Of a stretch of 46,642 nt of DNA, positions 29,944 through 37,433 are shown piece by piece; position 1 is the stretch's first letter; each line of letters starts with the position of its first letter. The stretch is from a virus. Made by a program: the position numbers and the translations under genes. The stretch spans positions 1 to 46,642 of IMG/VR virus record IMGVR_UViG_3300031977_000822. One strand, written 5' to 3'. The notes beneath the pieces were generated by a model. It saw only the letters and a program-made list of their open reading frames with translations, was not told where the DNA came from and ran no database searches.

Positions 29944-30000
29944 TAATGGTACATTATACACCTATATAAGGATTTTGTCAATAGGTAATTTGTACCATTA
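29944..30000. promoter_or_regulatory. 10-bp inverted repeat flanking a promoter (operator pair)
   Basis: TAATGGTACA (29944-29953) and its exact reverse complement TGTACCATTA (29991-30000), with the whole leftward promoter between them. The left half covers the predicted start site. Confidence 0.65.
29953..29981 (-). promoter_or_regulatory. Perfect-consensus leftward promoter into a gene-free region
   Basis: Minus strand: TTGACA (29976-29981), 17-base spacer, TATAAT (29953-29958). Transcription would run towards 29,538 and the antisense strand of the 28,680 gene, where no convincing leftward gene exists. Suggests a regulatory RNA. Confidence 0.82.
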
Positions 30001-30031
30001 TGTCACACCCAAATTATTTTTATAGAAACCC

Positions 30032-30059
30032 TTGACATTTTGTTAAATATTGTTATAAT
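30032..30059 (+). promoter_or_regulatory. Main rightward late promoter
   Basis: TTGACA (30032-30037), 16-base spacer, TATAAT (30054-30059): both hexamers perfect. It reads into the terminase, head and tail genes with a leader of about 115 bases. It is back to back with the leftward promoter at 29953. Confidence 0.85.
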
Positions 30060-30146
30060 AGATAATCATGGGTCTATCAAAGGGATCACACACATTATCA
30101 CGGTAAATATACACACCAGGATTATCACTGATACACCCATCTAATA

Positions 30147-30160
30147 TAGGCTGCAGCCTA
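30147..30160. promoter_or_regulatory. 14-bp palindrome in the late leader
   Basis: TAGGCTGCAGCCTA is a perfect palindrome in the leader of the late transcript, about 85 bases after the start and 22 before ATG 30182. Possible operator or RNA stem. Two ATTATCAC copies (30094-30101, 30121-30128) lie before it. Confidence 0.5.
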
Positions 30161-30181
30161 ATAACAACACACATATGAAAT

Positions 30182-30568
30182 ATGGCAAAATATCAATCAA
30201 ACTTAACTCAAGAAGAAAAAGACGAAATTATTGCTAAGTCTAGGGAAACTACTAGGAAGAAATTTAAAGATTTCTTTACTCGTAAAAGAAAAATTCCTGG
30301 ATCTAGAGAAGATAAATCAAAAGCTGATGTTGAAAAGGATTTACCTAGAGGTACTCCTGCTCCTTCACAAATGGAGGATTACAAACCTTCTAAGAAAAAA
30401 CAAACCTTTAGTGAAGCTTTTAAAAAAGCTAGAATGGAAGGTGTTGACGAATTTTTATTTGGTGGCAAAAAATATGCCGCTTTAACTAAGGAAGAACTAG
30501 GATCAAAAAGTCTTAGAGAATACTTAAATGAAAAACGTCAACGAGATAAAGAAGCAGATCAAGAATAA
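30182..30568 (+). CDS. Small basic protein before the terminase (128 aa)
   Basis: First gene of the late transcript; no clear ribosome site. Basic, with TTRKKFKDFFTRKRKIPGSR and a C-terminal motif FSEAFKKARMEGVDEFLFGG-KKY (F..AF..AR..G...F...GK.Y), which recurs in many marine phage proteins. Unknown function; perhaps a packaging or virion protein. Confidence 0.8.
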   Translation: MAKYQSNLTQEEKDEIIAKSRETTRKKFKDFFTRKRKIPGSREDKSKADVEKDLPRGTPAPSQMEDYKPSKKKQTFSEAFKKARMEGVDEFLFGGKKYAALTKEELGSKSLREYLNEKRQRDKEADQE

Positions 30569-30597
30569 AGATTTCTGGGAAATCATTAAAGAGGTAA

Positions 30598-31008
30598 ATG
30601 CTAGGCATGGATTCAGCTATTCTTCCGAGTCAAAAAAAAGAACTTACCGAAATGCAGGAAAAGTTTCTAGACGCATTATTCGGTCAAGCAAAAGGAAATC
30701 CAAAGATAGCAGGTGAGATAGCAGGTTATTCTGAACATAGTTATCCTAAAGTATTACAAAATTTAAAATCAGAAATAACAGCTAGAGCAGAAAACTATTT
30801 AGCTGTACATTCTGCAAAAGCTGCAACTAAAATGGTTGATATGCTAGATGAAGATGGAACAACACCACATGCTAACATTAGAATGGAAGCAGCAAAACAG
30901 ATATTAGATAGAATAGGCATAGTCAAAAAGGATCAACTAGATATTAATATGAAAGCTATGCATGGAATTTTTATATTACCTGCAAAAGATGGAACCGATA
31001 AAGATTAA
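30598..31008 (+). CDS. Terminase small subunit (136 aa)
   Basis: GAGG 4 bases before ATG 30598. An N-terminal helix-turn-helix like those of small terminases: LTEMQEKFLDALFGQAKGNP, KIAGEIAGYSEHSYPKVLQN. Then a helical oligomerisation part (AAKQILDRIGIVKKDQ). Position upstream of the large subunit agrees. Recognises phage DNA to start packaging. Overlaps the next gene by 20 bases. Confidence 0.83.
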   Translation: MLGMDSAILPSQKKELTEMQEKFLDALFGQAKGNPKIAGEIAGYSEHSYPKVLQNLKSEITARAENYLAVHSAKAATKMVDMLDEDGTTPHANIRMEAAKQILDRIGIVKKDQLDINMKAMHGIFILPAKDGTDKD

Positions 31009-31258
31009 AAAACGTGGAAAGACTACGCCGTTTGGTTACAAAGATTCGAATGACGCTGGATATATTGAGCCAGTTAGAGAAGAACTGGATGCTTTAAGAC
31101 AAGCAAAAGAATATTTAAAAACCTGTTCATTAAGAGAAACAGCAAACTGGTTACATCGTAAGACAGGAAGATACATATCACATGTCGGACTTAGAAAAAG
31201 AATTAATAGCACCTCCGAAACAGAAGAGGCAACCACAGAAGAAAAAGCAGAAAGCTAA
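30989..31258 (+). CDS. Helix-turn-helix, recombinase-like DNA-binding protein (89 aa)
   Basis: Chosen start ATG 30989 (MEPIKIKKRGKTTPFGYKDS); an upstream frame start at 30962 lies deeper in the terminase gene. SLRETANWLHRKTGRYISHVGLRKRI is read as helix-turn-helix (SLRETANWLHRKTGR, ISHVGLRKRI) like the C-terminal region of serine recombinases. Phages often have this stand-alone domain between the terminase subunits. May assist DNA recognition in packaging. Overlaps the large terminase by 77 bases in another frame. Confidence 0.78.
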   Translation: MEPIKIKKRGKTTPFGYKDSNDAGYIEPVREELDALRQAKEYLKTCSLRETANWLHRKTGRYISHVGLRKRINSTSETEEATTEEKAES

Positions 31259-32822
31259 AATCTCTGCAAAACAAGCTCTAGAACGAAGTAGAAAAAAAGT
31301 TGCTAAAGCAGAACAATCTTTACGTTCTGCTAAACAATCAGCTGAAAATATAAAAAATAAACTTAAAGCTGTTAACCAAGCATTAGACGGAAAAGAAACA
31401 AAACTACTTACTGAAGACATAATCGATAGTGTTCCTAATAATGTTCAAGAGCATATTAAATCGCAAGATGTAATCTTTAAACCTAATAAAGGTCCACAGA
31501 CAAATTTTCTTGCGGCTTCTGAAAGAGAAGTATTTTATGGAGGAGCTCGTGGTGGTGGTAAATCCTACGCCATGTTGGTTGACCCATTAAGGTACTGTAG
31601 TAAAACTTCTCATAGGGCACTTCTAATAAGGAGGACAATGCCTGAGTTAAGAGATTTGATTAATCATTCTCAACGATTATACTCAAGAGCATTTCCTGGA
31701 GCAAAATGGAGAGAACAAGAAAAAGAATGGAGATTTCCATCAGGTGCAAGAATAGAGTTTGGTTATGCAGAAAACATGACAGACGTTTTGCGTTACCAAG
31801 GTCAATCATACACATGGATTGGAATAGACGAGTTACCACAATATCCTACTCCAGATATATATAATTTTTTAAGATCTTCTTTAAGATCTGTAGACCCAGA
31901 GATACCAGTGTATATGAGAGCAACTGGAAATCCAGGTAACGTAGGATCTCAATGGGTTAGAGAAATGTTTGTAGATCCAAGTGAGCCGAATAAGCCATTT
32001 GATATATCTATTAATACACCTACAGGTATAAAAAAAATTACAAGAAGATTTATTCCAGCTAAACTTCAAGATAACCCATCTTTGATGCAAACAGATGATT
32101 ATTATATTATGTTAGCATCATTACCTGAAGTTCAGCGTAGACAATTTTTAGACGGAGATTGGGATGCATTTGATGATTCAGCTTTTCCAGAATTTAAAAA
32201 AGAAATTCACGTGGTCGAACCTTTCGACATTCCTAAAGGATGGTACAGATTTCGTGCTGCAGATTGGGGCTATAGCTCTCCTGCTTGTGCTCTCTGGTTT
32301 GCTATTGATTACGATAATAATCTTTGGTGTTATAGAGAAATTTACCCCACAAAACTAACAGCAGATATATTTGCTAGAAAAGTTTTAGAATTAGAGCATG
32401 GTGAATATATTGCTTATGGAGTTTTAGACTCTAGTACATGGGCTAAACGAGGAGACATTGGTCCAAGTATAGCAGAGACTATGATTCAAAATGGGTGTAG
32501 ATGGAGACCTTCAGATCGATCACCTAAATCTAGAATCAGTGGAAAACTAGAAGTACATAAACGATTAGCTGTTAATCCTGATACAAAAGAACCAGGACTT
32601 AGAATTTTTTCTACATGTAGAAACTTAATTAGAACATTAGGTACACTACCGATTGATAAAAACAATCCAGAAGATGTAGATACAAAGGCAGAAGATCATG
32701 CGTATGATGCTTTACGATATGGATGTATGAGTAGACCTATGCATCCAGGGTATGCTAAAGCATTTAGAAATTATAACAATCAATCTAACTTCATACCTGT
32801 AGATACTAAATTCGGATATTAA
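31182..32822 (+). CDS. Terminase large subunit (546 aa)
   Basis: Packaging motor and headful nuclease. ATPase: Walker A GGARGGGKS (120-128), Walker B WIGIDEL with D216-E217, coupling motif T248-G-N. Nuclease: acidic residues D361 (AADWGY), D416 (VLDSS) and D509 (AYDALRY). The first 70-80 residues are a Lys/Gln-rich coiled-coil extension, unusual for the family, encoded over the 3' end of the previous gene. Cuts and pumps DNA into the prohead through the portal. Confidence 0.95.
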   Translation: MSDLEKELIAPPKQKRQPQKKKQKAKISAKQALERSRKKVAKAEQSLRSAKQSAENIKNKLKAVNQALDGKETKLLTEDIIDSVPNNVQEHIKSQDVIFKPNKGPQTNFLAASEREVFYGGARGGGKSYAMLVDPLRYCSKTSHRALLIRRTMPELRDLINHSQRLYSRAFPGAKWREQEKEWRFPSGARIEFGYAENMTDVLRYQGQSYTWIGIDELPQYPTPDIYNFLRSSLRSVDPEIPVYMRATGNPGNVGSQWVREMFVDPSEPNKPFDISINTPTGIKKITRRFIPAKLQDNPSLMQTDDYYIMLASLPEVQRRQFLDGDWDAFDDSAFPEFKKEIHVVEPFDIPKGWYRFRAADWGYSSPACALWFAIDYDNNLWCYREIYPTKLTADIFARKVLELEHGEYIAYGVLDSSTWAKRGDIGPSIAETMIQNGCRWRPSDRSPKSRISGKLEVHKRLAVNPDTKEPGLRIFSTCRNLIRTLGTLPIDKNNPEDVDTKAEDHAYDALRYGCMSRPMHPGYAKAFRNYNNQSNFIPVDTKFGY

Positions 32823-32823
32823 T

Positions 32824-32979
32824 ATGCCACTTACAGCTAAAGGTAAAAAGATTAAGAAAGCAATGGAAAAACAATATGGTGCAAAAAAAGGTGCCAGTGT
32901 TTTTTATGCTATGGAAAATAAAGGGAAGTTAAAAAATGTTGCTAAAAAGAAAAACAAAAAAACTTCCAAAAAGGCATAG
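32824..32979 (+). CDS. Lys-rich microprotein (51 aa)
   Basis: ATG at 32824 directly after the terminase stop. KIKKAMEKQYGAKKGASVFY followed by AMENKGKL and a poly-Lys tail is a pattern common in small phage proteins from memory (K..M...YG.KKG..VFY). Likely DNA-binding. Overlaps the next gene by 44 bases. Confidence 0.75.
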   Translation: MPLTAKGKKIKKAMEKQYGAKKGASVFYAMENKGKLKNVAKKKNKKTSKKA

Positions 32980-33238
32980 AAAAAATTTTCCATATAAACT
33001 TGTTATGGTATGGTGGGAAGATATTGTATCTGACTCATCATGGAACGACATAGTTGATATTCAAAAATCTGAAACTGCAGTATGTTGTAGCGTAGGATGG
33101 ATAGTCCATCAAGATCAGACAAAGATTATTCTTATGGCTGATTTTAGTTTTGAATCCAACGAAGAGATTAAGCAAGGTGGTTCTTCTACAGTGATACCAC
33201 AAAAAAATGTTTTAAAAATTAAATCATTAAAAATATAG
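32936..33238 (+). CDS. Small beta-rich protein (100 aa)
   Basis: AAGGGAAG upstream. Basic N-terminus, then VMVWWEDIVSDSSWNDI, AVCCSVGWIVHQDQTKIILM and VIPQKNVLKIKSL, an order I recall from a small marine phage family. Soluble, with two adjacent Cys. Its place after the terminase suggests a packaging or head role; function unknown. Confidence 0.78.
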   Translation: MLLKRKTKKLPKRHRKNFPYKLVMVWWEDIVSDSSWNDIVDIQKSETAVCCSVGWIVHQDQTKIILMADFSFESNEEIKQGGSSTVIPQKNVLKIKSLKI

Positions 33239-33248
33239 GAGATGCACC

Positions 33249-33425
33249 ATGCCTAAGAAAAAGAAAGAAGAAACTTTAGAGGATATAGTAGAAAGAATGG
33301 AAGAAGATTTAAATACATTGCGTCATAAGATTTGGGATATGCAATGTGAAACAAATGAATCATCAGATGATGAAGATGAAGAAGATTTTGATGATGAGGA
33401 CAACGATGACGAGGAGGATGAATAA
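33249..33425 (+). CDS. Small protein with a strongly acidic tail (58 aa)
   Basis: AGGAG 7 bases before ATG 33249. N-terminal basic and helical (PKKKKEETLEDIVERMEEDL), then from residue 40 almost only Asp and Glu to the end. Such tails bind basic partners or mimic DNA. One base of spacing to the next gene. Confidence 0.7.
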   Translation: MPKKKKEETLEDIVERMEEDLNTLRHKIWDMQCETNESSDDEDEEDFDDEDNDDEEDE

Positions 33426-33653
33426 ATGGAAAAATCATTTAATCCAAATGCTAAAATAACTCAAGGTCAATTAAGTACAGCAGCTGATGGTAAACAACCT
33501 AATCAGCCAACTGTTAATATTGATTTTAGTAAACATGCACCTGTTAAAGGTGAAGCTGATAATGCGTTAAAGGATATTAACTATCCTTCTAAATCAGGAT
33601 CAGAACACATGCAAAGTAAGTTATTTGACATGGCAGATGAAAAGGACTACTAA
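33426..33653 (+). CDS. Small protein, paralogue of the 34,028 gene (75 aa)
   Basis: Two segments match the 34,028 product: ITQGQLSTAADGKQPN in the first half and the C-terminal SKLFDMADEKDY. Hydrophilic, no Cys. Probably structural or assembly-related, as both copies lie between terminase and portal. TAATG coupling to the next gene. Confidence 0.76.
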   Translation: MEKSFNPNAKITQGQLSTAADGKQPNQPTVNIDFSKHAPVKGEADNALKDINYPSKSGSEHMQSKLFDMADEKDY

Positions 33654-33826
33654 TGGACTTTAAAGAAATATACGAAAATATGGAAACTAAAAAGCTTGTT
33701 GACAAAGCTAAAAAAGTTTACAAACATTTTTCAAAACCAAAAGAAAAAATAGGAAAACCAAAAGGTAAACAATATGGGGAAACAGATTTATTATCTGGCG
33801 ATAATTACTATCCTCCTAAACCTTAA
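33653..33826 (+). CDS. Small basic protein (57 aa)
   Basis: Shares a base with the preceding stop. Basic helix (METKKLVDKAKKVYKHF), then GKPKGKQYGETDLLSGDNYY-PPKP. The GKQYG motif recurs as NKQYG in the 33,834 product. Unknown function. Confidence 0.68.
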   Translation: MDFKEIYENMETKKLVDKAKKVYKHFSKPKEKIGKPKGKQYGETDLLSGDNYYPPKP

Positions 33827-33833
33827 TATTAAA

Positions 33834-34025
33834 ATGGAAAATACTATTGTACCAAAACCAAAACCTGCTAATTTAAAATCAAATTATATTGCAGATGTTT
33901 ATGCAGGTACAAGTAAAATATTAGAAAAAAAATCTAAAGAGTACGTTAAGTCAGAACTCAAAAAAAAATATTCTAACCTACAAGGTAAGAAAAACAAACA
34001 ATACGGAATAATCGAAGGAGAATAA
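33834..34025 (+). CDS. Small basic protein (63 aa)
   Basis: The frame is open from 33774, but that part overlaps the previous gene; ATG 33834 is the likely start (MENTIVPKPKPANLKSNYI). Basic with KILEKKSKEYVKSELKKKYS and NKQYGIIEGE at the end. Unknown function. Confidence 0.68.
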   Translation: MENTIVPKPKPANLKSNYIADVYAGTSKILEKKSKEYVKSELKKKYSNLQGKKNKQYGIIEGE

Positions 34026-34027
34026 CT

Positions 34028-34219
34028 ATGATGAAAAAAGTTATGCACGGAGAATTATCTTCTGCAAGCGAAGCTAAAAGACCTAATGACAAGTTAGAAA
34101 TTGATGCTAACAAAAAAGTTAATCAAGGTGATATGGCTTCTGGCACAGATGCAAAAGGTAAATCTAAATCAGGTGTTGATGCTTCTATCTTTAGAATGGC
34201 AGAAGAAAGAGATTACTAA
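34028..34219 (+). CDS. Small protein, paralogue of the 33,426 gene (63 aa)
   Basis: GGAG precedes the ATG. HGELSSASEAKRPN and, again, VNQGDMASGTDAKG are two copies of the motif seen once in the 33,426 product, and it ends IFRMAEERDY like MADEKDY there. Repetitive, hydrophilic. Unknown role near the portal. Confidence 0.74.
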   Translation: MMKKVMHGELSSASEAKRPNDKLEIDANKKVNQGDMASGTDAKGKSKSGVDASIFRMAEERDY

Positions 34220-34236
34220 TTTAAAATAATATTATA

Positions 34237-36315
34237 ATGGCTGACGATAAACAACAAGAACAATATCACGGTAATAATCTTGTTGGTCATATTCGTAATA
34301 AGTTTCAAGAATCAGAAACTTCAAAGATATATGATGAGAAGAGATGGTTAAAAGCATACAGAAACTATAGAGGTATCTATGGTCCCGAAATGGCTTTTCG
34401 TGATAATGAAAAATCTAAAGTATTTGTAAAAATTACAAAGACTAAAGTTCTTGCTGCGTTTGGTCAAATTATTGAAGTTTTATTTTCACAAGGTAAATTT
34501 CCATTAGGAATTAAACCTACTACAGTTCCAGAAGGAACTTCAGAGTATGCTAGAATGCGACAACCTGATGAGCAAGCTAGCGAAGATACCAATGAAGATA
34601 ACATTGTAAAAGATATGTATGGTTATCCTGGTGATGGTAAAGAAATAAAACCAGGAGCAACAGCTGCAGATTTAATGCAAACTCTTGCCCAAGACTTTAC
34701 TGAATTAGGTTTTGAAGAAGGTACAGCAATAAGAGGTGAGCCTCAGATTGAACCAGCTAAAATGGCTGCAGAAGCAATGGAAAAACTAGTTCATGATCAA
34801 TTAGAAGAATCCAAAGCTGTAACAATTATGCGTCATACATTTTTTGAAATGGCATTAATGGGTACAGGAATTATTAAAGGTCCATTTTCAAATACTAAAA
34901 CATATCATAGTTATGATAGAGTTGAAGATGTAAATGTTTATATTGCAAAAGAAAAATCAGTTCCAAGTATTGAAGCTGTATCTTGTTGGGATTTTTATCC
35001 AGATCCAAATGCTACAAATATCAATGACTGTGATTATGTAATTCAAAGACATAGTTATAATAAACAACAATTAGTTGATTTAAAAAATAAACCTATGTTT
35101 GATGGAGAAGCTATTGAAGCTTGTTTACAAGAAGGACCTAATTATCAAATTAGAGGATACGAATCATCTCTTTATGATAGAGAAAATATTACTAGTGTAT
35201 ATAATAATAGATTTGAGATTTTAGAATACTGGGGTATTATAGATGCAGATATTGCAAGAGAATATGGAGTAGATATTGCAGAGGATATGGACTTTGCACA
35301 TGTTAATGCATGGATATGTGGTAATCATATTCTAAGAATTGTTGAAAATCCATTTACTCCAAAAAGAATACCATATTTAGTTTGTCCATATGAAGTTAAT
35401 CCTTATCAATTCTTTGGTGTAGGTATTGCAGAAAATATGGAAGACTCACAACAAATTATGAATGGTCATGCTAGAATGGCTATTGATAATTTGGCACTAG
35501 CAGGTAATTTAGTTTTTGATGTTGATGAAACTATGCTAGTACCTGGACAGGACATGAAAGTATTTCCTGGTAAAATATTTAGAAGACAAAGCGGTCAAAC
35601 AGGTCAAGCTGTTCATGGATTAAAGTTTCCTAATACTGCTATAGAAAACTTACAAATGTTTGATAAGTTTAGACAGCTAGCAGATGAATCAACAGGTATA
35701 CCATCATATTCACATGGTGCTACTGGTATTCAATCTACAACTAGAACTGCATCTGGTATGTCAATGCTTATGGGTGCAGCTGCATTAAGTATTAAAACAG
35801 TTATTAAAAATATTGATGACTATCTATTGAAACCCCTAGGTGAAGCATTATATCATTGGAATATGCAATTTAATGATGATGCTCCACAGGTTAAAGGCGA
35901 TTTAGAAGTTAAAGCTGAAGGTACATCTTCACTAATGCAAAAAGAAGTTAGATCACAAAGACTAATTACATTTATGCAAACAGCTTCTAATCCTGCTTTA
36001 GCACCATTCGTTAGATGGCATACATGCTTAAAAGAAATTGCAAAATCTTTAGATATTGATCCAGAACAATTAATCAATGATCCAGAAAAAGCTGCAATAT
36101 ACGCAAACATAATGGGGATGGTAAATGGAAATCAAAATAATACAACCTCTACTGGAGGACAAAATCAAATGGCAACAACTGGAGAAGTTCCTGTTGGAGC
36201 TTCAGCAACAGACGTATCGGGAGCTGGAGGTGGCAACATCGGAACAGGTAGTGTACCGATGCCAGGGGAAGCTGGGTTTAGTGCGACAACTGCTGAATCT
36301 GCAAGAAGCCAATAA
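34237..36315 (+). CDS. Portal protein (692 aa)
   Basis: Large, acidic, mostly helical protein directly between terminase and scaffold/capsid genes. The N-terminal part, KSKVFVKITKTKVLAAFGQI, the long middle domain with FDVDETMLVPGQDMKVFPGK and a 'stem' helix region (TRTASGMSMLMGAAALSIKT) fit podovirus head-tail connectors. It forms the ring through which DNA is packaged. A Gly/Ser/Thr/Asn-rich tail follows (from about residue 630). The family is divergent, so the call rests partly on position. Confidence 0.85.
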   Translation: MADDKQQEQYHGNNLVGHIRNKFQESETSKIYDEKRWLKAYRNYRGIYGPEMAFRDNEKSKVFVKITKTKVLAAFGQIIEVLFSQGKFPLGIKPTTVPEGTSEYARMRQPDEQASEDTNEDNIVKDMYGYPGDGKEIKPGATAADLMQTLAQDFTELGFEEGTAIRGEPQIEPAKMAAEAMEKLVHDQLEESKAVTIMRHTFFEMALMGTGIIKGPFSNTKTYHSYDRVEDVNVYIAKEKSVPSIEAVSCWDFYPDPNATNINDCDYVIQRHSYNKQQLVDLKNKPMFDGEAIEACLQEGPNYQIRGYESSLYDRENITSVYNNRFEILEYWGIIDADIAREYGVDIAEDMDFAHVNAWICGNHILRIVENPFTPKRIPYLVCPYEVNPYQFFGVGIAENMEDSQQIMNGHARMAIDNLALAGNLVFDVDETMLVPGQDMKVFPGKIFRRQSGQTGQAVHGLKFPNTAIENLQMFDKFRQLADESTGIPSYSHGATGIQSTTRTASGMSMLMGAAALSIKTVIKNIDDYLLKPLGEALYHWNMQFNDDAPQVKGDLEVKAEGTSSLMQKEVRSQRLITFMQTASNPALAPFVRWHTCLKEIAKSLDIDPEQLINDPEKAAIYANIMGMVNGNQNNTTSTGGQNQMATTGEVPVGASATDVSGAGGGNIGTGSVPMPGEAGFSATTAESARSQ

Positions 36316-36329
36316 ACGAAATAAGGAAG

Positions 36330-37433
36330 ATGGTATTACAACTTAAAAGAAATACAGCAACTGGTCAATATGTAATTGATTATGGTGTTCCAGATATTAC
36401 AAAACCTGCTGTAACAGCTGGTGAATTTGAAGCATACTCAGGTTTACAGAATCAAACACAATTAGTTGGTACTACAACATTAGGTGAACAAACTCAAAAA
36501 GTTATGAGAGAAGCACCTGGTCAAGTTACAACTGAAGTTGATCCAGAAACAGGTGAAGTTAAAACTAAAACAACTGGACAACAAGTTGAAGTTGAACAAA
36601 AACCAATTACAAGTTTAGAAACACAAACAGGTGCTGCAGTTCAACCTACAGAAACACCTTTAGAAAAAGCAATGAGATTTGCTAGTGCAACTGCACCTTC
36701 ACAGCAAAATCAATTTGATCCTAATGAATACTTTAGTAGAATTGAACAAATTCAAAAAAGTGCACAAAAAGCACAATTAACTAATACACTAATTAAAGGT
36801 GGATTAGATATTGGAATGACTTATTTAAGAGGTAAGTTAGGTGGATTCTCAACTGGTGGTATTGTACAAACCCCATTAAGTGGTGGTACTTATGGTACTG
36901 GTGGTGGATTTATGTCAACACCTACTGGTGGTGGTTTTGCAGCTGCTGGTGCTACATTATTACAAGGTGGTAGTGTTAAAGATGCTGCTAAAGTCGGTGC
37001 TGGTACAGCTGTTGGTACAGCACTTGGAACTGCAGTAGGTGGACCTATCGGTGGTGCAATTGGTGGAACTATTGGAAGTATTGTAGGATGTTTCTTACCT
37101 GATACCTTAATTAAAATGGCTGATGGTTCAGAAAAAGAAATTATTAATATTGATATTAAAGATAATCTTGAAGTAGGTGGTAAAGTATTTGCTACTGGTA
37201 AGTTTTTAATTAATAACTTATTTGATTATAAAGGAATTAAAGTTTCTGGAGAACACTTAGTTAATGAAAACGGCAAGTGGTTAAAAGTTAAAGATAGTAA
37301 GTTTTCAAAATCATTAGGCAACGATGAGCATATTGTTTATACACTAGGATCAGAAAACAGAAGAATATTAATTAATAATATTTTATTTACAGATTATTTT
37401 GACTTTGAAGAACAGAAGACGTTGGCAGCTTAA
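36330..37433 (+). CDS. Glycine-rich protein with a C-terminal Hint (intein/hedgehog) domain (367 aa)
   Basis: Residues 1-130 are polar and Thr/Gln-rich; 155-253 are a Gly/Ala/Thr-rich hydrophobic glycine-zipper region (AVGGPIGGAIGGTIGSIVG). At C254 a Hint-like domain starts (GCFLPDTLIKMADGSEKEI), with GIKVSGEHLVNENGKWLKV (H309) and ILFTDYFDF near the end. C254 is the only Cys. In Hint domains such a Cys makes an N-S acyl shift, cutting the bond before it. No C-terminal HN-C/S/T is seen, so hedgehog-type or cleavage-only processing is likelier than splicing. Role in the virion is unknown. Confidence 0.85.
   Translation: MVLQLKRNTATGQYVIDYGVPDITKPAVTAGEFEAYSGLQNQTQLVGTTTLGEQTQKVMREAPGQVTTEVDPETGEVKTKTTGQQVEVEQKPITSLETQTGAAVQPTETPLEKAMRFASATAPSQQNQFDPNEYFSRIEQIQKSAQKAQLTNTLIKGGLDIGMTYLRGKLGGFSTGGIVQTPLSGGTYGTGGGFMSTPTGGGFAAAGATLLQGGSVKDAAKVGAGTAVGTALGTAVGGPIGGAIGGTIGSIVGCFLPDTLIKMADGSEKEIINIDIKDNLEVGGKVFATGKFLINNLFDYKGIKVSGEHLVNENGKWLKVKDSKFSKSLGNDEHIVYTLGSENRRILINNILFTDYFDFEEQKTLAA

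Larger units (their letters stand above)
29572..30181. other. Gene-free control region (about 610 bases)
   Basis: No convincing gene on either strand. It holds phased CACTTGAA repeats, two AGGGGGGTAC repeats, an 11-bp inverted repeat GGGTACGCAGG, a perfect leftward promoter flanked by a 10-bp inverted repeat, the late rightward promoter and a 14-bp palindrome. The likely main regulatory switch; an origin or packaging site is also possible. A 29-aa leftward frame at 29742-29831 with AAGGTGG ahead is the only coding candidate, and weak. Confidence 0.7.

Noticed and set aside
30068-30106. 12-aa possible leader peptide (MGLSKGSHTLSR) at the start of the late leader
   Set aside because: No ribosome site and far too short to support.
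37089-37433. Full splicing intein interrupting a virion gene
   Set aside because: The Hint part ends at the stop codon with no C-terminal splice residues and no C-extein follows in any frame; the next gene is a separate GNAT-like protein.
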